Positions 35,016 through 44,284 of a stretch of 64,000 nucleotides of DNA are shown piece after piece. The stretch is from positions 248,001-312,000 of the forward strand of contig NZ_JBPZHB010000003.1 in assembly GCF_051857545.1 (NCBI RefSeq), read 5' to 3'. The notes under the pieces were generated by a model, which saw only the letters and a list, made by a program, of their open reading frames with translations, was not told where the DNA came from and made no database searches. The translations under genes were made by a program, and so were the position numbers. Source of the stretch: Larkinella sp051857545 (GTDB lineage Bacteria; Bacteroidota; Bacteroidia; Cytophagales; Spirosomataceae). Every line of letters starts with the position of its first letter. Within the stretch, counting starts at the first letter, position 1.

Positions 35016-35260
35016 GCGGTTTGTCCGGAAACTGGCAACAAAAGAGCGTCTAGCGGGATTGGATGCAAGTTAAGCGGGAAAAACAAGCCGCTACCTGACA
35101 AAAATCAGTTCGGGAACCAACCTATCTCATGGTCATTGGGGCGGCAAAGCGGCAATTTTGGGTATTCTGTTTAGAGTTTATGATTTCCGGGTTGATAGTT
35201 GGCCCGCATAAGCCGCTATCGTATCGTAAACTTTAAAACCGTAAACCATGAACTGAATTT

Positions 35261-35581
35261 ATGAACTCGACCCTTTTTCGGCCCCTGATCGTTCCCGCCA
35301 AAACCGTGGTTCTGCTGGTGTTTGTCCCTAATTCCGGGTCACAGCAGGATTCGGTCAATCAGTTGCTGGACCGGGTCGGAGCGGTGTTGGGCGATCGCAT
35401 TCGGATCACCCGCGTCGATCAGGTCGTTCATCCTGAAGTGGTCCGAAGCTTCGGGGTTTACCAGTTGCCGTCGTACATTCTGCTGAAACAGGGTATCGAA
35501 ATCTGGCGTCACAACGGGCTGATGGACGCCCGGGAGTTGATTCGCACTCTGTCGGTGCAACTCCAGGAAGAGGGAAAGTAG
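35261..35581 (+). CDS. Small thioredoxin-fold protein lacking the CxxC motif
   Basis: A 106-aa protein with a thioredoxin-like pattern: a central beta strand VVLLVFV, then PNSGSQQD where the active-site CxxC would be, DQVVHPEVVRSFGVYQLPSYIL with the conserved cis-Pro before the next strand, and a closing helix. There is no cysteine in the chain, so it cannot be a dithiol oxidoreductase; a binding or chaperone role is possible. No signal peptide is seen. It stands alone, divergent from the PAS kinase, and is followed by a repeat element. Confidence 0.7.
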   Translation: MNSTLFRPLIVPAKTVVLLVFVPNSGSQQDSVNQLLDRVGAVLGDRIRITRVDQVVHPEVVRSFGVYQLPSYILLKQGIEIWRHNGLMDARELIRTLSVQLQEEGK

Positions 35582-35582
35582 T

Positions 35583-35773
35583 AACAAGCTGTTTGAGTTA
35601 AGTGGGGAGAGCCCTGGAAGGGCGGTCTGTCAATAGTCAATAGCATCCATCCGCTCGTGGTAGCTCCGGAGGAGCGGTCAAAAAACATCTTCAGGCCGCT
35701 CCTCCGGAGCTACCACGAGCGGATGGATGCTATTGACAGGACAGGCCTCCGGCCTTCATTCAAACAACTTCTA
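35583..35773. repeat. MITE-like element, copy 1, carrying a second palindrome
   Basis: The ends AACAAGCTGTTTGAGTTAA (left) and TTCATTCAAACAACTT (right) are imperfect inverted repeats. Inside are hairpins GCCCTGGAAGGGC and AGGCCTCCGGCCT and the inverted pair CTGTCAATAG/CTATTGACAG. Relative to the 57.0 kb copy this one carries, in its centre (about 35643-35730), a further long palindrome with arms CATCCATCCGCTCGTGGTAG and inverse. I see no open frame in it. The rest of 35774-35936 holds the terminator of the TPR gene. Confidence 0.8.
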
Positions 35774-35861
35774 AATCAATTGCAATCTAGTAAGCGTAAA
35801 TAAAGTGCCGTGTAAATTCTGACTTAGCTGTTCGGAAACGTACCCTGAAAGCGTGTGATGG

Positions 35862-35905
35862 GAAAACAAAACCCTGCCAGGGGTCTAAACCGCCCCGGCA
35901 GGGTT
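35862..35905 (-). terminator. Terminator of the TPR protein gene
   Basis: On the minus strand AACCCTGCC (with an inner CGGGG/CCCC extension) pairs with GGCAGGGTT and is followed by TTGTTTTCCC. It lies about 30 bp after the TPR gene stop. Confidence 0.8.
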
Positions 35906-35936
35906 CCCATTTACCATCTTACTCAAACGTACTCAA

Positions 35937-37655
35937 CTAGTTATTGTCGTCCGTGTCCGTGGCTTCCGGTTTTTCCTCTTCTTTTTTGGTATCCGCCACC
36001 ATTTCCCGCTTATCGATGTAGTCCAGCAGTTGCTGAACGTTCTTGTTGGCGGGGTCCAGTTCCAGCGCCTTTTGCAGATACGGAACCGCCTGGGCGATGT
36101 CTTTTTCGCGGTAATACTGATAGCCGATAAAGCTGTTGGCTTCAATCAGGTCTTTCTTCGATACTTTGGACGAATCAGCACTTTCCAGAAAAGCCTGGTA
36201 ATACGTAATGGCCCGCAGACCGGCGCTGTCGTCTTTCATATACCGATTGACCCGCGCGCGCCAGAAGGGACCCCGGTCGTAGGTGGGATTGACCTCGGTC
36301 AGTTTGGCAAAAGCCGAGTCGGCTTTCGGCAGCAGCGTGCTGTCTTTGTTGATGGAAAACCCGAAATACGCACTCCGGCCCACGTTGTAATAATCCTGCC
36401 CCACAACGCGCTGGTTGTGTTGCTGCTTCCACTGGATGCCCTGCTCGTAGGCATGGGCGGCCTCGCCGTAGTTTTTGAGGTCTTTATACTGAATCAGTGC
36501 TATTTCGTCGAAGTAGTTTTTGGATGTATCCGCCGTGGCTTTGTTCAAAAACACCAGTGCCAGCGAATCACTGACGGTTGTCGTGTCGGCGCGGTTGGCA
36601 TAGGCCCGGCCCAGAGCCGCGTAGTCCATCGTAAACTGGTCTTCTTCCTTCGAGTCTTTCAACACCTGTTCCATCAGTTCCAGGGCTTCGTCATACTTTT
36701 TGTAGTCGTCCGTCACGTAGGCGTAGGCATACATGCGCCGGACGGCGTTGCTGTTTTTCAGGAGCGACTGGTCTTTGATTTTGGACAGGTAGTCCATCAT
36801 GTTCTTGTAATCTTCGCTCAGAAAAGCCAGCTTTGTGTAGCGCAGGATGGTAGAATCGGACGGTTCCGAGTTGTCCACCATTTTTTTGTAGTTATAGGCC
36901 GACGACCGGTAATTGCGGCTCAGGGAGTACAGATCGCCCAGATTTTCATAGGCTGGCGTGAACGTCGAATCGACGCCGAGGGCTTTGACGAAATAATCAC
37001 GCGCGGTGTTGTAGTTTTTCGACCCTTTGAAAATATAACCGATGTTCGTCAGGACGTATGGTTGCTGAGCGTCGAGCTGCAAAGCCGATTCGTAGGCCGA
37101 CACGGCTTCGCCACCCTGGTTTTTCAGGCGCAGCGCGTCACCTTTCACGACATAATACCCGGCTTTTTTCTCCACTTTTTCGTTGGATAATACCTTGTCG
37201 ATCAACCGCAGGGCTTCGTCGGGGTTCCGGTTTTTGTCGATGAGAATATTCATTTCGGCCAGGCGGTGGAGCCAGTCGGGGTGTTTGCGTTTGGCTTTTT
37301 TCTCCACTTCCGCCCAGATCGTTTTGGCTTCGTCGGCTTGTCCGCGCAACAGCGCCACGCCCCCCAGTCCGATTTTATTCAGGTAATTCTTTTTATCGAG
37401 ACCGGCTCCTTTCTGGAAAGCCAGTTGGGCCGAATCGGGCTGATTAGTTTGCAGGTAATACCGGCCCAGAAAGAAATAGGAGTCGGGAGAAGGCTGGCTG
37501 GACACGGCCTGCCGGTAGAGCTGACCCGCCTGCTGGGGCCGGTCGGACTGGAAATGGGTGATGGCCTGCTGGATCGTGGCATCGGCGGATTGGGCTACCG
37601 CCGTACTGCCCGCCAGAAGCGTCCCGATCAACGAGAATAGGATGTGCTTTTTCAT
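35937..37655 (-). CDS. Periplasmic tetratricopeptide-repeat protein
   Basis: A 572-aa protein with a signal peptide (MKKHILFSLIGTLLAGSTAVAQS) and TPR-like helix pairs along nearly the whole length (e.g. PDSYFFLGRYYLQTNQPDSA, QPYVLTNIGYIFKGSKNYNTA, TFTPAYENLGDLYSLSRNYR, each at about 34-residue steps), ending in an acidic tail TKKEEEKPEATDTDDNN. TPR arrays bind other proteins; no enzyme motif is visible. Its upstream region has the four-hexamer operator-like array at 37730-37771 and a CACCGGGA/TCCCGGTG hairpin at 37684-37702, which suggests common control with the ClC, DUF389 and two-component genes. Confidence 0.88.
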   Translation of the reverse strand: MKKHILFSLIGTLLAGSTAVAQSADATIQQAITHFQSDRPQQAGQLYRQAVSSQPSPDSYFFLGRYYLQTNQPDSAQLAFQKGAGLDKKNYLNKIGLGGVALLRGQADEAKTIWAEVEKKAKRKHPDWLHRLAEMNILIDKNRNPDEALRLIDKVLSNEKVEKKAGYYVVKGDALRLKNQGGEAVSAYESALQLDAQQPYVLTNIGYIFKGSKNYNTARDYFVKALGVDSTFTPAYENLGDLYSLSRNYRSSAYNYKKMVDNSEPSDSTILRYTKLAFLSEDYKNMMDYLSKIKDQSLLKNSNAVRRMYAYAYVTDDYKKYDEALELMEQVLKDSKEEDQFTMDYAALGRAYANRADTTTVSDSLALVFLNKATADTSKNYFDEIALIQYKDLKNYGEAAHAYEQGIQWKQQHNQRVVGQDYYNVGRSAYFGFSINKDSTLLPKADSAFAKLTEVNPTYDRGPFWRARVNRYMKDDSAGLRAITYYQAFLESADSSKVSKKDLIEANSFIGYQYYREKDIAQAVPYLQKALELDPANKNVQQLLDYIDKREMVADTKKEEEKPEATDTDDNN

Positions 37656-37729
37656 GGTGTTGAGCGTTTGCGTGGATGCATTTCACCGGGAAAATCCCGG
37701 TGGGATGGACTGCAAATTGCATGAGAAAG

Positions 37730-37771
37730 CTAAGAACGGGCTTAATAAAACCTTAGAATTGCCTTAGAGCC
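37730..37771 (+). promoter_or_regulatory. Operator-like array, site A (four hexamers at 11-bp steps)
   Basis: CTAAGA at 37730, CTTAAT at 37741, CTTAGA at 37752 and CTTAGA at 37763, exactly 11 bp apart, i.e. on one face of the helix as for PhoB/OmpR-type regulators. It lies 75-116 bp before the TPR gene start. Same design as sites B, C and D. Confidence 0.6.
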
Positions 37772-37787
37772 TGCGGCCGGAAAACCG

Positions 37788-39269
37788 TCAGTTTGCTTTC
37801 GGTGTCGCAGCCGGTTCGTTGGGCATAGCCTGATGGGTTTCGGCCAGAAAACCTTTTTTCAGGTGTTCATACATCGAGTGCGGATCGACCAGCGAAGCAA
37901 TCAATTGCGCGGTCATGCCGCCGAGCAGCAGCGGGAAAATGGCGGAATGGCGGTCGGTCATTTCCAGCACCAGAATGGCCGCTGTAAACGGCGAACGCAC
38001 CACGCCGGTCAGAAAGCTCACCATCCCGACCAGCACCACAACGGTAGTTTCCTGCTGGTCAATCGTTAAGACGTGCGCGATCAGTTCGCCCAAAATGGCT
38101 CCGGCGCTCAATGAGGTGGCAAAGATTCCCCCGGCTCCTCCGCTGCTGTAGCTCAAAACCATGCCCATGATCCGGGCCGGAAACACGTACCAGGGCACTT
38201 CGCCGGGGTGGTGAAACAGCAGGTGATTGATGAGCGGTTTGCCGGTTCCGGCCGCATCGATGCCACCCCAGTAGATCAGGGCCGCAAACAGGAGGCCGCA
38301 ACCGATGACCCAAATCACCTGCTGCGGCACGGTTTTCCACGTTTTCCGGTATTGATTGATTTGCACCAGCAGTTTGCCAAAGAGCGCACCGGCTAGCCCG
38401 GCTATCAGTGCTGTGACAAAGGCCACGCCCAGAAAAGACAGGCCGGTGGTGGGAACGGCGGGATACCCGAGGTACAGATAGGAACCCAGCAGGGCCTGCG
38501 CCGTCATCCCGGCAATGATGACGGCGGTAAAAACGGCGGTTCGGTAGAGCGTGATGTGCGTGTGCGTCAGTTCCTCTACCACAAACACGATACCGCCCAG
38601 CGGGGTGTTGAACGCGGCCGCCAGCCCGGCGGCTCCGCCAGTGACGAGCACAATCTGGCGGGATAGTTGCGGCCAGCCCCGGGGTTGCAGGCGGTTGATG
38701 AGTTGAAAGAGCGAGGCCGAAATCTGAATTGTAGGGCCTTCGCGCCCGATGGCTCCCCCGCCGAGCAGCAGAATCCCGCTGCTCAGGATTTTGACGACGG
38801 CAATTCGAAGGCTCAGCAGATACGAAATTTTGGTGTGATGGGCGGGGGTCGCCAGGTCGATGGCGGCCATGAGTTGCGGAATACCGCTCCCACGGGCGGC
38901 CGGAGCCAGCGCCCGAACCAGCGCCCAGGAAAGCAAAAAGCAGAGTGGGGTGAGCAGGAAAGCCCAGGCCGGAATCCGCAGAAACCAGGTTTGAAAGGTG
39001 GCTTCTGACCACGCAAACAGGCGTTCGTATCCCACCGTCACCAGGCCCGTCAGGAGTGAGGCAATCCAGAACGGAATGGATTGCAGCGTGGTTCGGCGGA
39101 CGCGTTCATTGTAAATGGACCGGACAAAACGGTTGTCGAAACGGGTTAATAGCTTCTGGTACAATGAGGGCTGGTTTTTCATCAACGATAGAAACGTTCC
39201 GACGGTCTGTTTTGTAAATCTGGAAAAAGAACGAATTTTAAACGCTTTCCAATCCAATAAGTTATTCAT
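37788..39269 (-). CDS. ClC-family chloride channel or H+/Cl- antiporter
   Basis: A 493-aa inner-membrane protein with the ClC signature blocks: GSGIPQ (127-132), GREGP (175-179, gating Glu177), and FNTPLGGIVFVVEE (220-233), whose second Glu (233) matches the proton glutamate of E. coli CLC-ec1, so H+/Cl- exchange is likelier than a pure channel. The C-terminus ends soon after the last span, without CBS domains. The start may be the ATG at 39182 (MKNQPSLYQ) instead of 39269. It is divergent from the DUF389 gene, with operator-like site B between them. Confidence 0.92.
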   Translation of the reverse strand: MNNLLDWKAFKIRSFSRFTKQTVGTFLSLMKNQPSLYQKLLTRFDNRFVRSIYNERVRRTTLQSIPFWIASLLTGLVTVGYERLFAWSEATFQTWFLRIPAWAFLLTPLCFLLSWALVRALAPAARGSGIPQLMAAIDLATPAHHTKISYLLSLRIAVVKILSSGILLLGGGAIGREGPTIQISASLFQLINRLQPRGWPQLSRQIVLVTGGAAGLAAAFNTPLGGIVFVVEELTHTHITLYRTAVFTAVIIAGMTAQALLGSYLYLGYPAVPTTGLSFLGVAFVTALIAGLAGALFGKLLVQINQYRKTWKTVPQQVIWVIGCGLLFAALIYWGGIDAAGTGKPLINHLLFHHPGEVPWYVFPARIMGMVLSYSSGGAGGIFATSLSAGAILGELIAHVLTIDQQETTVVVLVGMVSFLTGVVRSPFTAAILVLEMTDRHSAIFPLLLGGMTAQLIASLVDPHSMYEHLKKGFLAETHQAMPNEPAATPKAN

Positions 39270-39376
39270 TGGGCTGAGTCATGGTGTGTTGCAGAAAGCG
39301 GTTTACCAACCTGTTTTTTTTGATCGAAGACCCGAAACGGTGGGCTGGTGATGACCGCCAAAGCTGTCGAACACTG

Positions 39377-39418
39377 ATTAGGCCGGGCTTAATACCGGAT
39401 TAGATTTTGCTTAGAACC
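39377..39418 (+). promoter_or_regulatory. Operator-like array, site B
   Basis: ATTAGG at 39377, CTTAAT at 39388, ATTAGA at 39399 and CTTAGA at 39410, with the same 11-bp step and same order as site A. It sits between the divergent ClC and DUF389 genes, about 110 bp from either start. Confidence 0.6.
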
Positions 39419-39533
39419 CGGTTTTCTGGAATAAAAATTGCGTTTTTTAAAATAGATTCAACCCGGTTCTGGTGTCATCCTCTTATTGAGAAAACCGGAA
39501 AGCATCAGATTAGCTCCTAAACCTACCGACGTT

Positions 39534-40928
39534 ATGTTAACCGAAGAGCGGAATCAAGCCCGAAAAGAACGAAGTTCGACCTGGGATACCATCCGCCATT
39601 TCATCCGCGACCGGTTCAGTCTGGATGAGGATAAGGCCGATGAAGCCGAAATTATCCAGTCCATCAGCCGGGGTATCGAGTTCAAAGGGACCAATCTGTG
39701 GGCGCTTATTTTCGCCATCTTCATTGCCTCCATCGGGTTGGACGTCAATTCGACGGCGGTCATCATCGGAGCCATGCTCATTTCTCCGCTGATGGGGCCT
39801 ATTATGGGCATTGGATTGGGTGTAGGCATCAACGATCTGGCCCTGATTCAACGGGCCTTCAAAAACCTGTTCATTGCTGCCATCATTAGCCTGCTGACAT
39901 CCACCCTTTACTTTCTGGTCAGTCCACTACACGTTGCGCAGTCGGAATTACTGGCCCGCACCTCGCCCACCATTTGGGATGCGTTCATCGCTTTTTTTGG
40001 GGGCCTGGCCGGGATTGTAGCGGGTTCGCGCCGGGACAAAATCAGCAATGTTATTCCGGGCGTGGCCATTGCTACCGCTCTGATGCCGCCCCTCTGCACG
40101 GCGGGTTACGGCATCGCCAACGGCAATCTTTCGTACTTTTTCGGGGCTTTTTATCTGTTTCTGATCAACAGCGTCTGCATTAGTCTGTCCACGTTTCTGA
40201 TTGTGCGGTTTCTGGGGTACCACCAGAAGGAATACGCCAATCCGGCCATTGAGAAACGGGTTAGAAATACCATTCTGGCCGCCGTCCTGATCGTGCTTGT
40301 TCCCAGCACCTACCTGGGCTATCAGATCGTTCGGAAAACCATCTTTGAGCAAGCCGCCAAACGGTTTGTGACCAATGAAGGCAATTTTCAGTATCGGCAG
40401 GTGGTCAATTATACGGCGCGCTACCAGCGGGATGGGAGCCGTATTGAACTGATGGTGGTGGGCGAACCCATGCCGCCCGACTCGATTCAGCTCCTGAAAG
40501 CCAAATTGCCTGCCTATGGATTGGGAAATACCGCCCTGATCATCAGGCAGGGGGCCTTGAAAGATGCGGAAGTCGATGTCAACACCATCACGTCTACCGT
40601 CACCGACCAGATCATTAAATACAGCCAGGGGTCGATTGCCCGCAAAGACCAGACCATCGATTCGCTCCGGAATTACATCGAAGCCACCCAATCGGCCCAT
40701 TTGCCGGTGGCCGATTTGCGCGACGAACTCAAAACCCTCATGCCCGACGTGCAGTCGTTCACAGCCGCGCGGTCGCTGGTCATGAGCCGTACCGGCAACC
40801 GCCCGGATACGGTTTTGCTGGTCTACGCCAAATTTAGCCGCCGACACCGGCCCGCCGAAAAAAAGCGCATTGAAAACTGGCTGCGCAGCCGCACCAAGAG
40901 CCGGAAAATTAAATTGATTGTGGAATAG
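39534..40928 (+). CDS. DUF389-family membrane protein (TIGR00341-like)
   Basis: A 464-aa protein. After an N-terminal cytoplasmic stretch (1-50) come six or so spans with the family blocks ALIFAIFIASIGLDVNST, AMLISPLMGPIMGIG and GVAIATALMPPLCTAGYG; the last 170 residues are a soluble alpha/beta domain. The function of DUF389 is not established. The ATG at 39534 is preferred to a TTG at 39486. Its placement divergent from a ClC protein and behind the shared operator-like array suggests a role in ion or envelope-stress homeostasis. A convergent LysR gene begins 15 bp after the stop. Confidence 0.88.
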   Translation: MLTEERNQARKERSSTWDTIRHFIRDRFSLDEDKADEAEIIQSISRGIEFKGTNLWALIFAIFIASIGLDVNSTAVIIGAMLISPLMGPIMGIGLGVGINDLALIQRAFKNLFIAAIISLLTSTLYFLVSPLHVAQSELLARTSPTIWDAFIAFFGGLAGIVAGSRRDKISNVIPGVAIATALMPPLCTAGYGIANGNLSYFFGAFYLFLINSVCISLSTFLIVRFLGYHQKEYANPAIEKRVRNTILAAVLIVLVPSTYLGYQIVRKTIFEQAAKRFVTNEGNFQYRQVVNYTARYQRDGSRIELMVVGEPMPPDSIQLLKAKLPAYGLGNTALIIRQGALKDAEVDVNTITSTVTDQIIKYSQGSIARKDQTIDSLRNYIEATQSAHLPVADLRDELKTLMPDVQSFTAARSLVMSRTGNRPDTVLLVYAKFSRRHRPAEKKRIENWLRSRTKSRKIKLIVE

Positions 40929-40942
40929 CTTCCGGACTTCAG

Positions 40943-41845
40943 TCAGATAACCGCATTCTTCTCAAAAATCTGCTGAATCCGGGCAATCTCCTCGCTGTAG
41001 ATGGTTTTCTTCCGGGTGCCGAAATACAGCGTGTTTTCAATGACGTTCGTTCCTTCCCAAACCAGTTTCACCAGCCCCCGATCCATCTCCTCCCGGCACA
41101 GAAAATCCGGAATGATCGAAAAACCCTCCCGGTCGCTTAGACAGCGTACGATGGAACAGATGTTCGGCACGATGTAGTTGGGTTTGAAGTCCGGGTGGCG
41201 GTTGAAATTCAGGTGCCAGAACCGCCTGAGATGATCCATGTCGGCGGCTGTGCTGTACCAGACCTGCTGTTTCAACCAGACCTCAGCTTCGCCAAACTTT
41301 TTCTGTTTCAGCAACGCGTCCAGTTCGGTGGTTTGCGACCGCGCACCCCCGATCAGCACAATCCGCTCTTTCGAAAACGGCTGGTACGTGAGGTTCGTCT
41401 GCGTGCCTTTCTGGGGCGTAATGATCAGATCCAGCAAGCCTTTGTCCAGATCGTGCTGCATTTCGGTGTATTCCCCAAACTTGATGATGACGTTGAACGG
41501 CAACGTGGCGATGTGCGGTTCCAGCGTAAATTGAAACGTCTCGAAGCACATGCCGATGCTGATGGTCGCCCTGCCGGTTCTGGAGCTTTTGTGAAACTGC
41601 TGTTCGGCGGCTTCGAGCTTGCTGATGGGCTCCAGAATGAAATTATACATGACTTTTCCGCGTTCCGTCGGCACCATTTTCCGGGCTGCCCGGTCGAAGA
41701 GTTTGTAGCCCGTATGCGCTTCCAGCGAATTCAGGTGCAGGCTGACGCCCGGTTGTGAAATATACAGGGCCTGGGCCGCTGCGGTCAGTGAGCCGGTTTC
41801 GTAGATGGCCTTGAACGTCCGAAACCATTCCAGATTTGCAATCAT
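40943..41845 (-). CDS. LysR-family transcriptional regulator
   Basis: A 300-aa regulator: winged HTH at residues 1-60 (TGSLTAAAQALYISQPGVS) and a periplasmic-binding-protein-like effector domain (about 90-295). It is divergent from the mdaB-like quinone reductase gene, the usual arrangement for a LysR protein that controls its neighbour and itself; a quinone or oxidative-stress signal would fit (inference). The start is set by MIANLEWFRTFKAIYE, the typical LysR opening. Confidence 0.92.
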   Translation of the reverse strand: MIANLEWFRTFKAIYETGSLTAAAQALYISQPGVSLHLNSLEAHTGYKLFDRAARKMVPTERGKVMYNFILEPISKLEAAEQQFHKSSRTGRATISIGMCFETFQFTLEPHIATLPFNVIIKFGEYTEMQHDLDKGLLDLIITPQKGTQTNLTYQPFSKERIVLIGGARSQTTELDALLKQKKFGEAEVWLKQQVWYSTAADMDHLRRFWHLNFNRHPDFKPNYIVPNICSIVRCLSDREGFSIIPDFLCREEMDRGLVKLVWEGTNVIENTLYFGTRKKTIYSEEIARIQQIFEKNAVI

Positions 41846-41865
41846 AATCTATCAGTATTATGATA

Positions 41866-41917
41866 CAAAGCTACTACTTAACTTATTTTTATGATCATTG
41901 CCGAGCTATTACTTTTG
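41866..41917. promoter_or_regulatory. Back-to-back promoters of the LysR and mdaB-like genes
   Basis: TAGCTTTG on the minus strand (41866-41873) and TACTTTTG on the plus strand (41910-41917) both match the -7 consensus TAnnTTTG, 21 and 24 bp before the respective ATGs. Between them lies the palindrome ATGATCAT (41891-41898), a possible half of a LysR operator. Confidence 0.55.
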
Positions 41918-41940
41918 CATCGACAAAAAAGAGAACACCC

Positions 41941-42552
41941 ATGAAGAATATATTTGTGATCAATGGCGGTCAAAAATTTGCCCATTCGGGCGGGGCATTC
42001 AACCAGACGCTGACGGGCTGGACCGTCGATTTTCTGCGCCAGCATCCTGATTTTGCCGTAAAAGTGACCAACATCAACGACGACTACGACCCGGTTGAAG
42101 AAGTGAGAAAATACGTCTGGGCGGATGTGGTGATTTACCACACGCCGGTCTGGTGGTTTCAGGTCCCCCACCGGCTGAAGGAGTACATCGACCTCGTGTT
42201 TACAGCGGGTCACCAGCAGGGCATTTACGTCAGCGACGGTCGTTCGCGGAAAAATCCGGCCATCAACTACGGTACGGGCGGAACGTTACAGGGGCGGCTG
42301 TATATGCTCACCACGAGCTGGAATGCCCCGGAAGAAGCCTTCACGCTGCCCGGCGAGTTTTTCAATCAAAAAAGTGTCGATGAAGGTGTTATGTTTGGTT
42401 TTCACCGGATGAATGCTTTCACGGGGATGGAGCCGCTGGAAGGGCTGCACTTTCACGACGTGGAAAAGAACGCCAACATCGACCGGGATCGACAACGGTA
42501 TTTGGCCCATCTGGAACGGGTGCTGTTGAGCGATTCCGTGATGGCTGCTTAA
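41941..42552 (+). CDS. mdaB: MdaB-like NAD(P)H:quinone reductase (flavodoxin fold)
   Basis: A 203-aa cytoplasmic flavoprotein. INGGQKFAHSGG (near residue 10) is the MdaB N-terminal FAD-binding loop, TPVWWFQVPHRLKEYID the flavin-contact strand, and NYGTGGTLQGR follows; length and order match E. coli MdaB and its NAD(P)H:quinone oxidoreductase relatives. The enzyme reduces quinones by two electrons, avoiding semiquinone radicals. The ATG at 41941 fits a 24-bp spacing to the promoter; the longer frame to 41860 runs through it. It is divergent from the LysR gene. Confidence 0.9.
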   Translation: MKNIFVINGGQKFAHSGGAFNQTLTGWTVDFLRQHPDFAVKVTNINDDYDPVEEVRKYVWADVVIYHTPVWWFQVPHRLKEYIDLVFTAGHQQGIYVSDGRSRKNPAINYGTGGTLQGRLYMLTTSWNAPEEAFTLPGEFFNQKSVDEGVMFGFHRMNAFTGMEPLEGLHFHDVEKNANIDRDRQRYLAHLERVLLSDSVMAA

Positions 42553-42674
42553 GGCGGTTTTTGCGTAAACCGACCGGTAGATACGTGGATGCGCTTGGAA
42601 GATCGATCAGGAGGGCGTAATTTGTGGACACCGATTTCAGGCGTCTCCCCAACCATTCGATTAACTCCTTATTC

Positions 42675-44261
42675 ATGCGTGACCTGGTTTTCCTCGGACT
42701 GGCTTTGTTACTGGGCATGGCCCTGCTCGCTACACTGGCGCAGCGGCTGCGGATTCCGACGCCCATCTTTCTGGTGATGGGTGGTTTGCTGACCAGCCTG
42801 ATTCCCGGTGTGCCGACGCTGACCATCGAACCGGATCTCATCTTTCTGGTGTTTCTGCCGCCCTTGCTCTACGAAGCCGCCTGGTTCATGTCCTGGCGCG
42901 AACTCTGGCGCTGGCGACGGATTGTGCTGGTGCTGGCCTTCGGGCTGGTCGTCCTGACGGCCACGGCGGTGGCCTATGCCTCAACGGCCCTCATTCCCGG
43001 TTTTACGCTGGCGCTGGGATTTTTGCTGGGCGGTATTGTTTCACCCCCGGATGCGGTGGCCGCGACCTCGGTGCTCAAAGGGGTCAACGTCCCCAAAAGC
43101 ACCCTCAGCATTCTGGAAGGCGAAAGCCTGATTAATGATGCGTCCAGCCTGGTGGTCTTCCGGTTTGCGATGGCAACGGTGATTTCGGGGACTTTCGTCT
43201 GGCAGGAGGTCGGCCTGAATTTCGTTATGGTGACGATCATGGGCGCGGTGATCGGCCTGGCGGTGGCGGGTGTGTTTTATGCGATTCACCGCTGGTTGCC
43301 CATTCAGACCCGAATCACGATCCTGCTGACGTTCATTGCGCCTTACATCATGTACCTGACCGCAGAACAGTTTCATTATTCGGGGGTCATTGCCGTCGTC
43401 AGTGGCGGGCTGTTTTTGTCGAACCACAGTTCGCGGTTGCTCAACCACACAGAGCGGGTGCAGGGGCTGGCGATGTGGGCAACGGTCATTTTTATCATCA
43501 ACGGTCTGGTGTTTGTGTTGATTGGTCTGGAATTATCCGTTGTCGTGAAAGGACTGGACGGCCATTCATTGACGGATGCCATTGGCTACGGTCTGGCGAT
43601 CTCGGCCCTGGTCATCGTCGTTCGGCAGGTGTTTGCGATGTTTGCCATGGTATTTACCGAAATCGTAGGGCGGTTTATTCCCGTTGCGGTGCGGAATGTG
43701 GGTTGGCGAGGCCCCGTCGTCTTGGGCTGGGCGGGCATGCGGGGCGTCGTTTCGCTGGCGGCCGCCCTCTCCATTCCCTTGACACTGCCCTCGGGTGCCC
43801 CTTTCCCCGAGCGTCCCCTGATTTTGTTCATTACGTTCGTGGTGATTCTGGTGACGCTGGTGTTGCAGGGACTGACGCTGCCGCTGGTCATCCGCTGGGT
43901 TAACCCGAAAGAACTGATTCCGCGCCTGCCCGAAGAAAAGCAGGAAGCCACCATCAACCGCCGGTTGCATGAAGTGGCTTTGCAGGAGCTAACGCAGCAG
44001 TATGCGGTAGCCGATAACCAGTTGCTGAGTCATTTAAAAAGTCGGCTGGAAAGCGGTTTGCTCTTGAATCAATACGTTTCGTCGGATCGGGACGGCCCGC
44101 TGCTGGCCAACTACAACGAAGCTCTGTCCCGTTTGCACCGCATCAAACGCCAGGAACTGGAGCGGCTCCGGCACCAGGAAGAGTTCGACGTGGACGTGAT
44201 CCGCAAAATAGAAGCGCAACTCGATCTGGAAGAAGAAAAAACCGATCATGCGATTCGGTAA
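42675..44261 (+). CDS. CPA1-family Na+/H+ antiporter
   Basis: A 528-aa inner-membrane antiporter with about 12 spans and a C-terminal cytoplasmic region of about 120 residues rich in charges (EERDAxxRL-type helices, EEKTDHAIR at the end). EGESLINDASSLVVF carries the conserved ion-binding Asp, and WAGMRGVVSLAAALSIP the conserved Arg; both are NhaP/CPA1 signatures. It exchanges cytoplasmic Na+ (or K+) for H+ to control pH. The ATG 42675 (MRDLVFLGL) is used; the GTG at 42624 only adds a non-conserved leader. It stands alone between mdaB and a repeat region. Confidence 0.92.
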   Translation: MRDLVFLGLALLLGMALLATLAQRLRIPTPIFLVMGGLLTSLIPGVPTLTIEPDLIFLVFLPPLLYEAAWFMSWRELWRWRRIVLVLAFGLVVLTATAVAYASTALIPGFTLALGFLLGGIVSPPDAVAATSVLKGVNVPKSTLSILEGESLINDASSLVVFRFAMATVISGTFVWQEVGLNFVMVTIMGAVIGLAVAGVFYAIHRWLPIQTRITILLTFIAPYIMYLTAEQFHYSGVIAVVSGGLFLSNHSSRLLNHTERVQGLAMWATVIFIINGLVFVLIGLELSVVVKGLDGHSLTDAIGYGLAISALVIVVRQVFAMFAMVFTEIVGRFIPVAVRNVGWRGPVVLGWAGMRGVVSLAAALSIPLTLPSGAPFPERPLILFITFVVILVTLVLQGLTLPLVIRWVNPKELIPRLPEEKQEATINRRLHEVALQELTQQYAVADNQLLSHLKSRLESGLLLNQYVSSDRDGPLLANYNEALSRLHRIKRQELERLRHQEEFDVDVIRKIEAQLDLEEEKTDHAIR

Positions 44262-44284
44262 CGACATCCGTTTTTATGCCGCTC

